Source of the DNA: Arcobacter sp. CECT 8986
GTDB taxonomy: Bacteria; Campylobacterota; Campylobacteria; Campylobacterales; Arcobacteraceae
Length of the DNA stretch: 64,000 nucleotides
Assembly (NCBI RefSeq): GCF_004116725.1
Contig: NZ_PDKG01000002.1
Location: 372,001-436,000, forward strand
Reading direction: 5' to 3'
Shown: positions 17,357 to 26,200 of the stretch, in pieces
Layout of the letters: every line of letters starts with the position of its first letter
How positions within the stretch are numbered: the first letter of the stretch is position 1
Notes under the pieces: generated by a model
The model's database searches: none
Told to the model about the DNA's origin: nothing
The model's input: the letters and a program-made list of their open reading frames with translations, nothing else
Translations under genes and position numbers: made by a program

Positions 17357-17520
17357 GAGAAGAAAAGGATAGAAGTTTTTTATCCTACTAGTTGATTAAA
17401 GAATATCGCGAAATATTCATTTAATCCACTTCTATCACACATTAATTAACCTTTAAGGACCAATTAAAGGCAACAATTCGGGTTTTGTTGGGGTTAAAGC
17501 CCTAGCAAGAATTTTGTAAT
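17357..17520 (+). ncRNA. Candidate structured non-coding RNA
   Basis: The segment after the promoter holds no ATG-initiated frame but a dense run of inverted repeats. GATAGAAG (17368-17375) pairs with CTTCTATC (17429-17436). Nested inside, GATTAAAGAATAT (17394-17406) pairs with 17413-17426, with one bulge and loop CGCGAA. CCTTTAA/TTAAAGG follows (17450-17470), then CAACAA/TTGTTG (17471-17490), then GGG/CCC (17491-17502). AGGATA/TATCCT (17366-17386) competes with the first stem. Class unknown; an oriT or other DNA-level structure is an alternative. The end point is a guess, as no clear terminator is seen. Confidence 0.42.
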
Positions 17521-17528
17521 CAATTATT

Positions 17529-17798
17529 TTATCTAAAAAGTTGAGAATGTGTACCAATTCTAAGAAGTTGTAAAGTATATCCAGTATTTATATATATTAC
17601 AATAAGATCTCCACTTATATGAAACTCTTTAGTGTCTTTATACTCTCCTGTCAAAAAGTGATCTCTTGCTTGAGGAGGTAATTCTTTATTATTTTGAAGT
17701 AGTGAAATATATTTAAATAACTTTGCACTATTTGTTGTATTTAGTTGAGCTTTTTTTAAATCTTTTGTAAATGTTTTATGAACTTCTATCTCAAGCAC
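17529..17798 (-). CDS. yafQ: YafQ-type mRNA interferase toxin (RelE superfamily)
   Basis: 89 residues. The pattern LPPQARDHFLTGEYK, then EFHISGDLIVIY and LRIGTHSQLF matches YafQ closely. His in DHF, His in FHI, Asp in SGD, His in THS and the final Phe correspond to the catalytic set known for E. coli YafQ; the Trp after Asp is Leu here. The family cleaves mRNA on the ribosome. Its start overlaps the antitoxin gene by eight bases, the standard antitoxin-first operon. Confidence 0.92.
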   Translation of the reverse strand: MLEIEVHKTFTKDLKKAQLNTTNSAKLFKYISLLQNNKELPPQARDHFLTGEYKDTKEFHISGDLIVIYINTGYTLQLLRIGTHSQLFR

Positions 17799-18057
17799 CT
17801 AAATCCTTTTTTAAATCATCCAAATCAATTTTAGACATATTTTTATTTGATTTAGCATCTTTAATAGCTTTTGCAGTTTCTTCATTTGGAATTTTTATTT
17901 CAAAAGGAATTCCTCTTTCTAAAACTGACTGAGTTAAAAAGATATTAAAAGCTTCACTTAACCCTAATCCATATTGTTTAAATATTTCTTGCGCTTTCAT
18001 TTTTGTATCTGCATCAAGATAAACATTAGTTCTTTTTTTATTTGATGTTGCAGTCAT
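17791..18057 (-). CDS. DinJ/RelB-family antitoxin
   Basis: 88 residues from the ATG at 18057, which has ribosome site AAAGGA at the right distance; a longer frame from 18087 has none. The N-terminal ribbon-helix-helix (KKRTNVYLDADTKMKAQEIF) followed by LGLSEAFNIFLTQSVLERG and IPFEIKIPN is typical of DinJ/RelB. The acidic and lysine-rich C-terminus would wrap the YafQ toxin. It should repress its own promoter at the palindrome just upstream. Confidence 0.92.
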   Translation of the reverse strand: MTATSNKKRTNVYLDADTKMKAQEIFKQYGLGLSEAFNIFLTQSVLERGIPFEIKIPNEETAKAIKDAKSNKNMSKIDLDDLKKDLGA

Positions 18058-18075
18058 ATAAAATCCTTTTTGTTT

Positions 18076-18096
18076 ATTATAACACACATTGTGTGT
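18076..18096 (-). promoter_or_regulatory. Toxin-antitoxin promoter -10 and palindromic operator
   Basis: On the minus strand a TATAAT -10 (18081-18076) lies about 20 bases before the antitoxin ATG. Directly upstream is a perfect inverted repeat ACACAC-ATT-GTGTGT (18082-18096), placed to block the promoter, as expected for ribbon-helix-helix autoregulation. Confidence 0.6.
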
Positions 18097-18115
18097 CTAA
18101 GTCAATAATTATAAA

Positions 18116-19204
18116 TTACTCTTTTAAATATTCAAATGCTTTTTTTAATCCAAGTGCTGCAACATTCTGTCTAACTTTAGCATATCTTTTTGTTGCTTTT
18201 TTAGTTGTTTGTCCTAGAACTGCAGCAGTTACTTCTTCTGTTTGGTTAGCTTCATTCAGTAGGGTATAACCAAGTAAATGTCTAAGTTCATGAATAGTCA
18301 TATCCTTTTCTATTCCTGCAGTTAATTTTATTCTTTTCCAGGCATGTCTAATATTTTCTAATTTTCCCTTTGTTTTAGGTGACTTAAATACATAACCTTC
18401 TTTGTCTTCTATATTTATTAAAATATCGTATAATTCATCATTCATAAGATAAGTCATATTCTTTCTAGCTTTATTTTCTTCATATCTTATTGTATATTCT
18501 TTCTTCTCCAGGTCAATCATATCCCAAGTAATATTTAATACTTCTTCTTTTCTTCTTCCTTGTAAAAGAAAAGTAAATACACCTCTATAAAGTTCTTCAT
18601 GGTAATTAAGAATAGTATTAAAAAGTTTTTTTGATTCTTCTACTGTTAATGGATATACTCTTTCATTATCAAATTTTGGAAGATCTATATTTTTAGCTGG
18701 GTTTTCATTTATAAGTTTATATCTAATTGCATAATTAAAGAATGCAGATAAATCGCTTACATAATTTAGTACAGATTTTGGAGCTTTTGTTTTTAAGCAG
18801 TTATTAGCAAACTGTTGTATTTGATAGTTAGTAATCTTAGATATATTAAGATTATCAAATATAGGTTTATAATGAACATTATATGTGCTAACTTTAGTTT
18901 CAATTGTTTTGTTACTACAATATTGAGAGTTCCTCAAGTGAGTTATATATTCTTGCCATATATTTCTAAAAGCAAGGTCTTTTTTTGTAATTGAATCACC
19001 TTTTAATATCTTTTCTTTCAACTCTTCTTTTTTTATAAAGGCTATCTTTTCAGTTGTTCTATATTCATCATTCTCATAACCAACAGTTCTTCTATAAAGC
19101 TTACCATTTATTCTAAATGTTCCAATATAAACTTTTCCCTTTAATCCATCTTTGTAATAACCAATACCTTTATATTTTGTTTTTGCTAATTTAGGAATAG
19201 CCAT
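18116..19204 (-). CDS. int: Tyrosine recombinase integrase of the element
   Basis: 362 residues. The N-terminal arm-binding region (YYKDGLKGKVYIGTFRINGK) is followed by a SAM-like core-binding domain and the catalytic domain. Visible catalytic residues: Arg in LLQGRRKEEVLNITWDMID (near 215), HELRH (near 306), and the nucleophile Tyr in KKATKRYAKVR (near 336). It lies next to the tRNA-fragment attachment site and reads away from it. It integrates and, with an excisionase (perhaps the gene at 13,314-13,490), excises the element. Confidence 0.95.
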   Translation of the reverse strand: MAIPKLAKTKYKGIGYYKDGLKGKVYIGTFRINGKLYRRTVGYENDEYRTTEKIAFIKKEELKEKILKGDSITKKDLAFRNIWQEYITHLRNSQYCSNKTIETKVSTYNVHYKPIFDNLNISKITNYQIQQFANNCLKTKAPKSVLNYVSDLSAFFNYAIRYKLINENPAKNIDLPKFDNERVYPLTVEESKKLFNTILNYHEELYRGVFTFLLQGRRKEEVLNITWDMIDLEKKEYTIRYEENKARKNMTYLMNDELYDILINIEDKEGYVFKSPKTKGKLENIRHAWKRIKLTAGIEKDMTIHELRHLLGYTLLNEANQTEEVTAAVLGQTTKKATKRYAKVRQNVAALGLKKAFEYLKE

Positions 19205-19361
19205 TGAAACTCCTTGGTGATACTTTAGGTGATACTTTTATGTGTAAATAAATGTAAATTAATATAATTGAATTATAGATAAATAAAGTTAATATATACT
19301 TATAATAGGCTTTATTTAGTATTTTTGATTATTATTGTAAATTATAGACATATGTATTTCC

Positions 19362-19399
19362 TCCAGATGACATAAGTTCAAATCTTATCGGGGTCGCCA
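19362..19399 (+). other. Right attachment site: 3' end of a tRNA gene
   Basis: The sequence ATAAG-TTCAAAT-CTTAT (19373-19389) is a perfect T-arm (five-base-pair stem, TTCAAAT loop). It is followed by CGGGGTC as the 3' acceptor strand, a discriminator G and CCA (19397-19399). No matching 5' acceptor strand or anticodon arm is present in the 90 bases upstream, so this is only the displaced 3' end. The intact gene should lie at the left end of the element with the same 30-40 bases. I cannot assign the amino acid. Confidence 0.8.
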
Positions 19400-19495
19400 A
19401 TCAAATAATCCCTTAAATTTTTTAAATGTAATTTTTAATACCTTGTTATCGAATCTTTTGTATAATGCTGTTAAATAAAATCAAAAGAATATAAA

Positions 19496-20152
19496 ATGGA
19501 AAAAGTATCAATACTTGGATGCGGTTGGACAGGCAAAGCTTTATATGATGAGTTTACTTCAACTTATGAAGTAAATTGTATGACAAAAGATATAAAAGAA
19601 AATGAATTACAAAGATTTTATGATGTTGATGTTTTGGTTATAGCAATTCCTCCAAAAGACAACTATTTAGATGTTTTGAAAAAAACACTACAAAAAGTAA
19701 ATAAAAACACTTATATAATACTGCTTAGTTCAATCTCATTTTATAAAAATAAGACTTTAGTTATTGAAGCTGAGAATTTGGTTCAATCTATCTCACCTAA
19801 ATATACTATTTTAAGACTTGGTGGACTTATGGGATATGATAGAATAGCAGGTAAATATACAGCAGGCAAAACTTTGCCTAATAATAGTGCGACAAATTAT
19901 GTTCATAGAGATGATGTTATATCTATTATAAAAACTTTGATTCAAAAAAAGATAGTAAATGAAATCTTTGATGTTGTTGCACCAATACAATCGACACAAA
20001 AAGAGATATTTTCTTTAAATGCCGATAAATTTGCTTTTGAAAAGACATATTTCTTAGATGATAATGTGACAAATAAAACTATATCTTCTTCGTATTTGAT
20101 AGAGAAACTAAACTATACATTTAAAAAGCAAAATGTTTTGAACTTCTGGTGA
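19496..20152 (+). CDS. NAD(P)-binding Rossmann-fold (YeeZ-like) protein
   Basis: 218 residues beginning KVSILGCGWTGKALYDEF, a GxGWxGxxL dinucleotide-binding loop, then VLVIAIPP, YIILLSSISFYK and LRLGGLMGYDRIAGKYTAGK. This matches the YeeZ-type atypical short-chain dehydrogenases, which look like sugar-nucleotide epimerases but have no defined substrate. It is the first chromosomal gene right of the element and stands alone; any promoter lies just inside or at the attachment site. Confidence 0.75.
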   Translation: MEKVSILGCGWTGKALYDEFTSTYEVNCMTKDIKENELQRFYDVDVLVIAIPPKDNYLDVLKKTLQKVNKNTYIILLSSISFYKNKTLVIEAENLVQSISPKYTILRLGGLMGYDRIAGKYTAGKTLPNNSATNYVHRDDVISIIKTLIQKKIVNEIFDVVAPIQSTQKEIFSLNADKFAFEKTYFLDDNVTNKTISSSYLIEKLNYTFKKQNVLNFW

Positions 20153-20301
20153 GAGTTTTTAGAGTTTGAGCTTAATGTCTAATTAATTTCTTTAGTAATA
20201 TAATGCAATCGTTTTATCAGTAACTAATTATAATTTAATACAATTAATTTAACTTATTTAAAAACTATTAAAGAAATTATTATATTAGATATAAATAATT
20301 T

Positions 20302-20826
20302 CTAAAAAAGTTGATATGTTAGTTTTTTTAATATATCTTCTAGTGTTTGTTTCTCTTGGTCACTTAATATGTTAAAAAATTTTTCTCTTCTATAGACAAG
20401 TTTCTCTAAACAATCAAGTATTATGTCTTCACCTTCTTTTTCAAGAGAAACTAAAAGACTTCTTTTGTCATTAGGACAAGCACATCTTGAAATTAGTTTT
20501 TTATCTTCTAGTTTTTTAAGAACTTTGGTCATTCCTCCAGAAGAGAAAACAGTTGCTGCATATAAATCAGTAGGGGTAAGTGTCTTTTTAAAAGGCATAG
20601 TTGAATCATATAATTCTTCATGCGAAAGTGCTTTCCCATTAAAATATAGTGCAGCTAATACATCAATGTCAGAGTGTATTAAATCATAAGTTTTTTTAGT
20701 GAAACACTCTGAATCATTAAATAAATTTTTATAAATTACTGTTAATGGTAAAATTAAACCATATTGTTTATAATGAGGGTTGTTTAGAATATCCTCATAA
20801 AATTTGTCTAAATGTTGTTTTTCCAT
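20302..20826 (-). CDS. MarR-family transcriptional regulator
   Basis: 174 residues with a winged helix in the centre: DVLAALYFNGKALSHEELYD, then SSGGMTKVLKKLEDKKLISR and the wing ACPNDKRSLLVSLEKEGEDI, a textbook MarR pattern. It is divergent from the TolC/adaptor/RND operon. The 100-base gap carries two near-identical palindromes, so it almost surely represses that operon and itself, released by a small ligand. Confidence 0.9.
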   Translation of the reverse strand: MEKQHLDKFYEDILNNPHYKQYGLILPLTVIYKNLFNDSECFTKKTYDLIHSDIDVLAALYFNGKALSHEELYDSTMPFKKTLTPTDLYAATVFSSGGMTKVLKKLEDKKLISRCACPNDKRSLLVSLEKEGEDIILDCLEKLVYRREKFFNILSDQEKQTLEDILKKLTYQLF

Positions 20827-20860
20827 AGTAAAATACTATCATAAAAAACTTTAAAACTAA

Positions 20861-20915
20861 ATCTTTCTAGAAAGATAATATTAAGTTAAATAATGTTATC
20901 TTTCCGGCAAGATAA
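20861..20915. promoter_or_regulatory. Two MarR-type operator palindromes
   Basis: ATCTTTCTAGAAAGAT (20861-20876) is a perfect 16-base palindrome. TTATCTTTCCGGCAAGATAA (20896-20915) is the same motif with one mismatch. They lie between the marR-like gene and the efflux operon, the second ending about ten bases before the operon's ribosome site. Confidence 0.7.
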
Positions 20916-20929
20916 AAAAAGGAGTAACA

Positions 20930-22156
20930 TTGAAAAAATTATTTTTTATTTTTTTTATCCCTATTTTGTTAATGGGAGAGAATTTAAATGAATTAATAGA
21001 TTTATCAATAAAAAATAAATTAGTTGATTCTTATAAAAAAGATGTTGAGTCTTTAAAAGATGAATATACTAGTGTAAAAAGGGGTTATTTGCCATCTTTT
21101 GACGTAAATGCTAGCTATTCAAAAGCGAATCATGAAACTCAATCAAGACCAGACAAAGACACAACTGTATCTGCTTCAGTAGATTTTGTAGTGTATGATG
21201 GAGGGAAAAGAGAGAGTACATTTGATAATTATAAAATGAATATTAAGAGTAGTAAAAAGACTTTAGCGTCTGTAAAAAATCAAATCGCGCTTGATGTAAC
21301 TACATACTATTATAATTACTTAACTTTATTAGCACAAAAAGATGCAAAACTTAAAGAGATTGCACAACTAAATGCAGAATATAAAAGATTAAGTAAATTT
21401 TTGGATGTTGGATCTACAACAGTAGATGAAGTTCAAAAAATTATCTCAAGAGTTGAAAGCTCAACTGTTGAGTTACATGAAATAGAATTAGACCTTGAAA
21501 CTGTAATTCATAACTTAGAGTATATTACTGGTAAAAAAGTTGATATACAAAGTGGTTCTGAGGTTAAAATGTTTGAAGATAATATAAATGAGCAAAGAAA
21601 TGATATTGAAGCTTTAAAATATTCAATGAAAGCAAAACTTGAGAATGTAGGTATTGCTAAGAGCGATTATTTTCCAACGATTAGCTTAAATAATACATAT
21701 TCTCATTATGATATGGATTTTGATAATAGTTCATTTACTCAACCATATGATGATCAAAATATACTTTCAGTAAATCTTAAATGGAATATATTCTCTTTTG
21801 GTAAAACAAAAAATGATTATGAATCAAAATACAAAAAATATTTGAGTGCAAAATCAAATTATGAATATGAAAAAAACAAAGCTGACGTAGATTTAAAACT
21901 TGCAAAAAGATCTTATGAAATTGCAATCTTAAAAATCAAATCAGCAAAAGCAGGTTTAGTTGCTGCAAATAGTGCATATGATGTAATTAAATCAAAATAT
22001 CAAAATGGATTAATAGACAATGTGGCTTTTTTAGAAGCTTTAAGTGAAAAATATGATGCTATTAGTGGATTGAAACAAGCAGAATATGACTTACAAGTAA
22101 AAAGAGCAAATGTAATTTATAACAGTGGGAAAGATATCAAGGATTATATTAAATGA
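20930..22156 (+). CDS. TolC-family outer-membrane efflux protein
   Basis: 408 residues with a signal peptide (KKLFFIFFIPILLMGE). The start is a TTG with an excellent ribosome site (AAAAAAAGGAG). Long helical stretches with duplicated halves, a beta segment such as LPSFDVNASYSKANHETQS and its counterpart FPTISLNNTYSHYDMDF, give the TolC two-repeat pattern. It forms the outer-membrane channel for the adaptor and pump that follow; its stop overlaps the adaptor start by four bases. Gene order is outer-membrane first, unlike CmeABC, where the channel gene is last. Confidence 0.92.
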   Translation: MKKLFFIFFIPILLMGENLNELIDLSIKNKLVDSYKKDVESLKDEYTSVKRGYLPSFDVNASYSKANHETQSRPDKDTTVSASVDFVVYDGGKRESTFDNYKMNIKSSKKTLASVKNQIALDVTTYYYNYLTLLAQKDAKLKEIAQLNAEYKRLSKFLDVGSTTVDEVQKIISRVESSTVELHEIELDLETVIHNLEYITGKKVDIQSGSEVKMFEDNINEQRNDIEALKYSMKAKLENVGIAKSDYFPTISLNNTYSHYDMDFDNSSFTQPYDDQNILSVNLKWNIFSFGKTKNDYESKYKKYLSAKSNYEYEKNKADVDLKLAKRSYEIAILKIKSAKAGLVAANSAYDVIKSKYQNGLIDNVAFLEALSEKYDAISGLKQAEYDLQVKRANVIYNSGKDIKDYIK

Positions 22157-23268
22157 TAAGTTTTTCAAATAAAAAAATTGTTGCTTTAGCAGTAGCTACT
22201 GCTTTAGCATTTAGTGCTTGTAGTGATGAGAGTTCAAAAAAGGATGCTCAACAAGCGCAACAGGAAAGGCCTGCTTTACCAGTTAAAGTATATGAAACAA
22301 AAAGTGAAACTCCAGTTATTACAAAAGAGTATCCAGGACTTATTAAAGCAGTTGAAGATGTAAATGTAATTGCAAGGGTTTCAGGAACTTTAGAAAAAAA
22401 ATACTTTAAAGAGGGTGAGTTTGTAAAAAAAGGTAAACTTTTATATAAAATCGAACAAGATGTATATAAATCAAACCTAGATATGGCAAAAGCAAATGTT
22501 CAAAAAGCAAAAGCAAATTATGACAAAACATTAAAAGATTATAATAGAGCACAAAAACTATTTGCAAATAAAGCTATCAGTCAACAAAATTATGATGAAT
22601 ATGTATTTTCTTATCAAGATGCACTTGCTCAATTAGAAAGTAATAAAGCAAGTTTACAAAAAGCACAGATAGAATATGATTATACAACAGTTGATGCACC
22701 AATTAGTGGTATTGTTGGAATTAAACATCGTGATATTGGTGATTATGTTGGAACAACGACTGAGAATTCATTATTAGTTACTATTACAGCAATAAATCCA
22801 ATACATGTGGAGTTTTCTTTAAGAAAAGATGATTTAAATGATATTTTACCACAAATAAGAAGTGGAAAAACTTCTATTTCATTAGACCATAATGGTAAAA
22901 CATATGAAGGGCAAGTGGATTATATTTCGCCAAAATTAGACGTAAGTACAGATACTTTATTATTAAGAGCAAAATTTGAAAATGATGCAAATGATTTAAT
23001 AGTTGGTCAATTTACAAAAATAAAAATAAATAATATTAAAATGAAAAATGTATTTATTATTCCTGAAAGTGCAGTTATGAAAACTGTAGATGGAGATTTT
23101 GTTTATGTTATTGAAAATTCAATTGCAAAAATTAGACCAGTAAAATTAGGACAACTTCTTGACAGAGGAATTGTTATTACAAATGGATTAAAATCCAATG
23201 AAGAAGTAATTATTAGTAATATAGCAAAAACTAGACCTAATACAAAAGTACAAGTGATAGGAAAATAA
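22153..23268 (+). CDS. RND efflux periplasmic adaptor (AcrA-like lipoprotein)
   Basis: 371 residues with a lipoprotein signal ending FSAC (Cys at about 23), so inner-membrane anchored by lipid. The domains run in order: lipoyl/barrel-sandwich halves (VIARVSGTLEKKYFKEGEFV and YDYTTVDAPISGIVGIKHRD), a helical hairpin of about 60 residues between them, a beta-barrel (INPIHVEFSLRKDDL), and a membrane-proximal domain (VFIIPESAVMKTVDGDFVYV). It links the RND pump to the TolC-like channel. It lies one base upstream of the pump gene. Confidence 0.95.
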   Translation: MISFSNKKIVALAVATALAFSACSDESSKKDAQQAQQERPALPVKVYETKSETPVITKEYPGLIKAVEDVNVIARVSGTLEKKYFKEGEFVKKGKLLYKIEQDVYKSNLDMAKANVQKAKANYDKTLKDYNRAQKLFANKAISQQNYDEYVFSYQDALAQLESNKASLQKAQIEYDYTTVDAPISGIVGIKHRDIGDYVGTTTENSLLVTITAINPIHVEFSLRKDDLNDILPQIRSGKTSISLDHNGKTYEGQVDYISPKLDVSTDTLLLRAKFENDANDLIVGQFTKIKINNIKMKNVFIIPESAVMKTVDGDFVYVIENSIAKIRPVKLGQLLDRGIVITNGLKSNEEVIISNIAKTRPNTKVQVIGK

Positions 23269-23269
23269 T

Positions 23270-26200
23270 ATGTTTTCTGAATTTTTTATAAAAAGGCCTG
23301 TTTTTTCTGCAGTAACTTCGATAGTTATTTTGCTTGCAGGACTTGCTTCTATGATAAACTTACCTATTGAAGAATATCCTAGAGTAATTCCTCCTCAAAT
23401 TATTGTTTCTACAAGTTACCCAGGCGCAAGTGCAGAGACAATATCAAAAACTGTTGCAGCTCCTTTAGAAGAGCAAATCAATGGTGCAAATGATATGATT
23501 TATATGAACTCAACATCTGCTGATAATGGACAAATTTCAATTAATGTATTTTTCAAAGTTGGTAAAGATGCTAATAATGCGAAAATTGATGTAAATAATA
23601 GAGTTCAAGCAGCATTAGCTAAATTACCACAAGAAGTGCAAAGACAAGGTGTAACAGTAAGAGAAAGATCTCCAAGTATGTTAGAAGTTATTATGCTTTA
23701 TTCTCCTGATAATTCAAGAGATATTACTTTTCTTTCAAACTATGCACTTATAAATGTTGCAGATGATTTAAAAAGAGTTCAAGGTGTTGGTGATGCGACG
23801 ATATTTGGTCAAAAAGATTATGCAATTAGAGTTTGGATTGATCCTCAAAAACTAGCAAAACAAAAACTTACAACAAATGAAGTTGTTAATGCTATTAAGG
23901 ATCAAAATGAACAATATGCTGCAGGTAAATTTGCAGCAGAACCATTACCAAATAAACAAATGTTTACATATACTATACAAACTCCAACAAGATTATCTAC
24001 GCCTGATGCTTTTGGAAATATAGTAATTAGAGCAAATGAAGATGGAAGTTCCTTAAGATTAAAAGATGTTGCAACTATTGAACTTGGTTCTCAAAGTTAT
24101 GACATGAAAACTGCGTTAAATGGTAATCCATCTATACCAATAGGTATATTTTTACAAAATGGTGCAAATGCATTAGATACAGCAAATGCAATTGATAAAG
24201 TTTTAGAAAAAGCTAAAAAAAGTTTTCCAGAGGGAGTTACATATAAAATTCCTTATGACACAACAAGTTTCGTAAAAATTTCTATTAAAGAAGTAATTAA
24301 AACTTTTATAGAAGCTATTATTTTAGTTATTGCAATTATATTCTTATTCTTACAAAACTGGAGAGCAACATTAATTCCTATTTTAGCAGTTCCTGTATCA
24401 ATTGTTGGTGCATTTGCTGGTATGTATGCTTTAGGCTTTAGTATTAACTTACTAACACTATTTGGACTTGTTCTTGCAATTGGTATTGTTGTTGATGATG
24501 CCATTATTGTTATTGAGAATGTTGAAAGGCACATGAGTGAAGGTATGAGTTCAAAAGATGCAGCCTTTAAAGCGATGAAAGAAGTATCAGGAGCATTAAT
24601 TGCTATTGTTCTTGTATTATGTTCTGTATTTATTCCTGTTGCATTTATGGGTGGATTAACAGGGGAAATGTATAGACAATTTGCAATTACTATTGTTATT
24701 TCTATTATTGTTTCTGGATTTGTAGCATTAACATTAACACCATCATTATGTGCAACTATCTTAAAAGATGACCATACAAAACCACAAGGATTTTTCAAAT
24801 GGTTCAATGAAATGTTTGATAAAGCAACTCATGGATACTCTTTTCTTGTTCAAAAAACAATTAGATACTCTTTAATAAGTGTATTATTGTTTGGTGGATT
24901 AATATTTATATCTTATGATCTATTTAAAGATATGAAAACAGGTCTTGTACCACAAGAAGATAAGGGATATATTATTTTATTTAGTTATAACCCTCCTGGT
25001 GCATCTTTATCTAGAACAGATAAATTAGTAAAAGAGATAACAAATGTTGTAACAAGCAATAAAAATGTTAGTGATATTATCACTTTAGCAGGATTAGATT
25101 TAGTAACTTCTGCAAATAGAACTTATGCAGCAACATCATTTATTAGACTTAATGATTGGAGTGAACGAAAAAAACCAGAACAACATGCAACTGTAATTGC
25201 TAATCAGTTCAATGGTCAGTTAATGGGTGCTACTTCAGATGGATTTACTTTTGGAGTATTACCACCACCAATTATGGGTATGAGTATTTCTGGTGGATTT
25301 GATATGTATGTACAAGATAGAACTGGTGGTACAGTTCAAGACTTAAGTAAATATGTTAATGAAATTATTGCTAAAGCAAATAAAAGACCAGAACTACAAG
25401 GAGTAAGAACAACTTTAAATGTTAATATTCCTCAATTTAAAGTATCTGTTGATGTTGATAAAGCAAAAGCAAAAGGTATAGATGTTGCTGATGTATATAA
25501 TACATTAAGTGCATCATTTGGAACATATTATGTTAATGATTTCAATTTATATGGAAGAACTTATAAAGTTGATTTACAAGCAAAGGCTGATTTTAGAAAA
25601 AGCCCTCAAGATTTAAAATTTATCCTTGTTAAGTCAAATAAAGGAGAGTTGATTCCAGTTAGTTCACTTGTAAAAATTGTGCCAACAGTTGGTTCTGATG
25701 TTATTGAAAGATTTAACCTTTTCCCTGCTGCAAAAGTTTCAGGTCAACCAGCATTAGGATATAGTTCAGGTGATGCACTAAATGCTATTGAAGAAACAGC
25801 AAAAGAAGTTTTACCAGAAGGTTATACTATTAGTTGGGTTGGTACAGCGTATCAAGAAAAACAAATTTCTAGTAGTAGTTTAAAAGCCTTTGTATTTGGT
25901 GTTGTATTATTATTCTTAATTCTTGCTGCACAATATGAAAGATGGTTGATGCCTATTTCTGTTGTATTAGCTGTTCCATTTGCAATATTTGGAGCTATTT
26001 TAGCAACACTATTAAGAGGATTAGAAAACGATATTTATTTCCAAGTAGGACTTCTAGTACTTGCCGGATTGGCAGCTAAAAATGCTATTTTGATTGTAGA
26101 GTTTGCTATTCAAAAACAAAAAGAGGGATTAAGTCTAAAAGATGCTGCTATTACAGCTGCAAAAATTAGGTTAAGACCAATTATTATGACTTCTTTAGCC

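Larger units (their letters stand above)
1..19399. mobile_element. Integrative conjugative element, right-hand part (left end outside window)
   Basis: A continuous accessory block: a T4SS operon with VirD4 coupling protein and MobC-like protein, an Xre-controlled divergent cargo unit, a toxin-antitoxin pair and a tyrosine integrase, ending at a 3' tRNA fragment. To the right the genes become housekeeping. The fragment is on the plus strand, so the intact tRNA and the left boundary are expected upstream of base 1. No relaxase is visible, so self-transfer is inferred from the T4SS plus coupling protein; the relaxase is presumably off the left edge. Confidence 0.85.

Noticed and set aside
17378-17388. 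TATCCTAC resembling the IncP-type nic core
   Set aside because: Only six to seven bases match, and the position lies inside one arm of a hairpin in a promoter-driven segment. Too weak to call oriT without a relaxase or nick data.
19310-19399. A complete tRNA gene ending at the CCA
   Set aside because: No 5' acceptor strand complementary to CGGGGTC and no anticodon arm occur in the preceding 90 bases, so only the 3' end is present.
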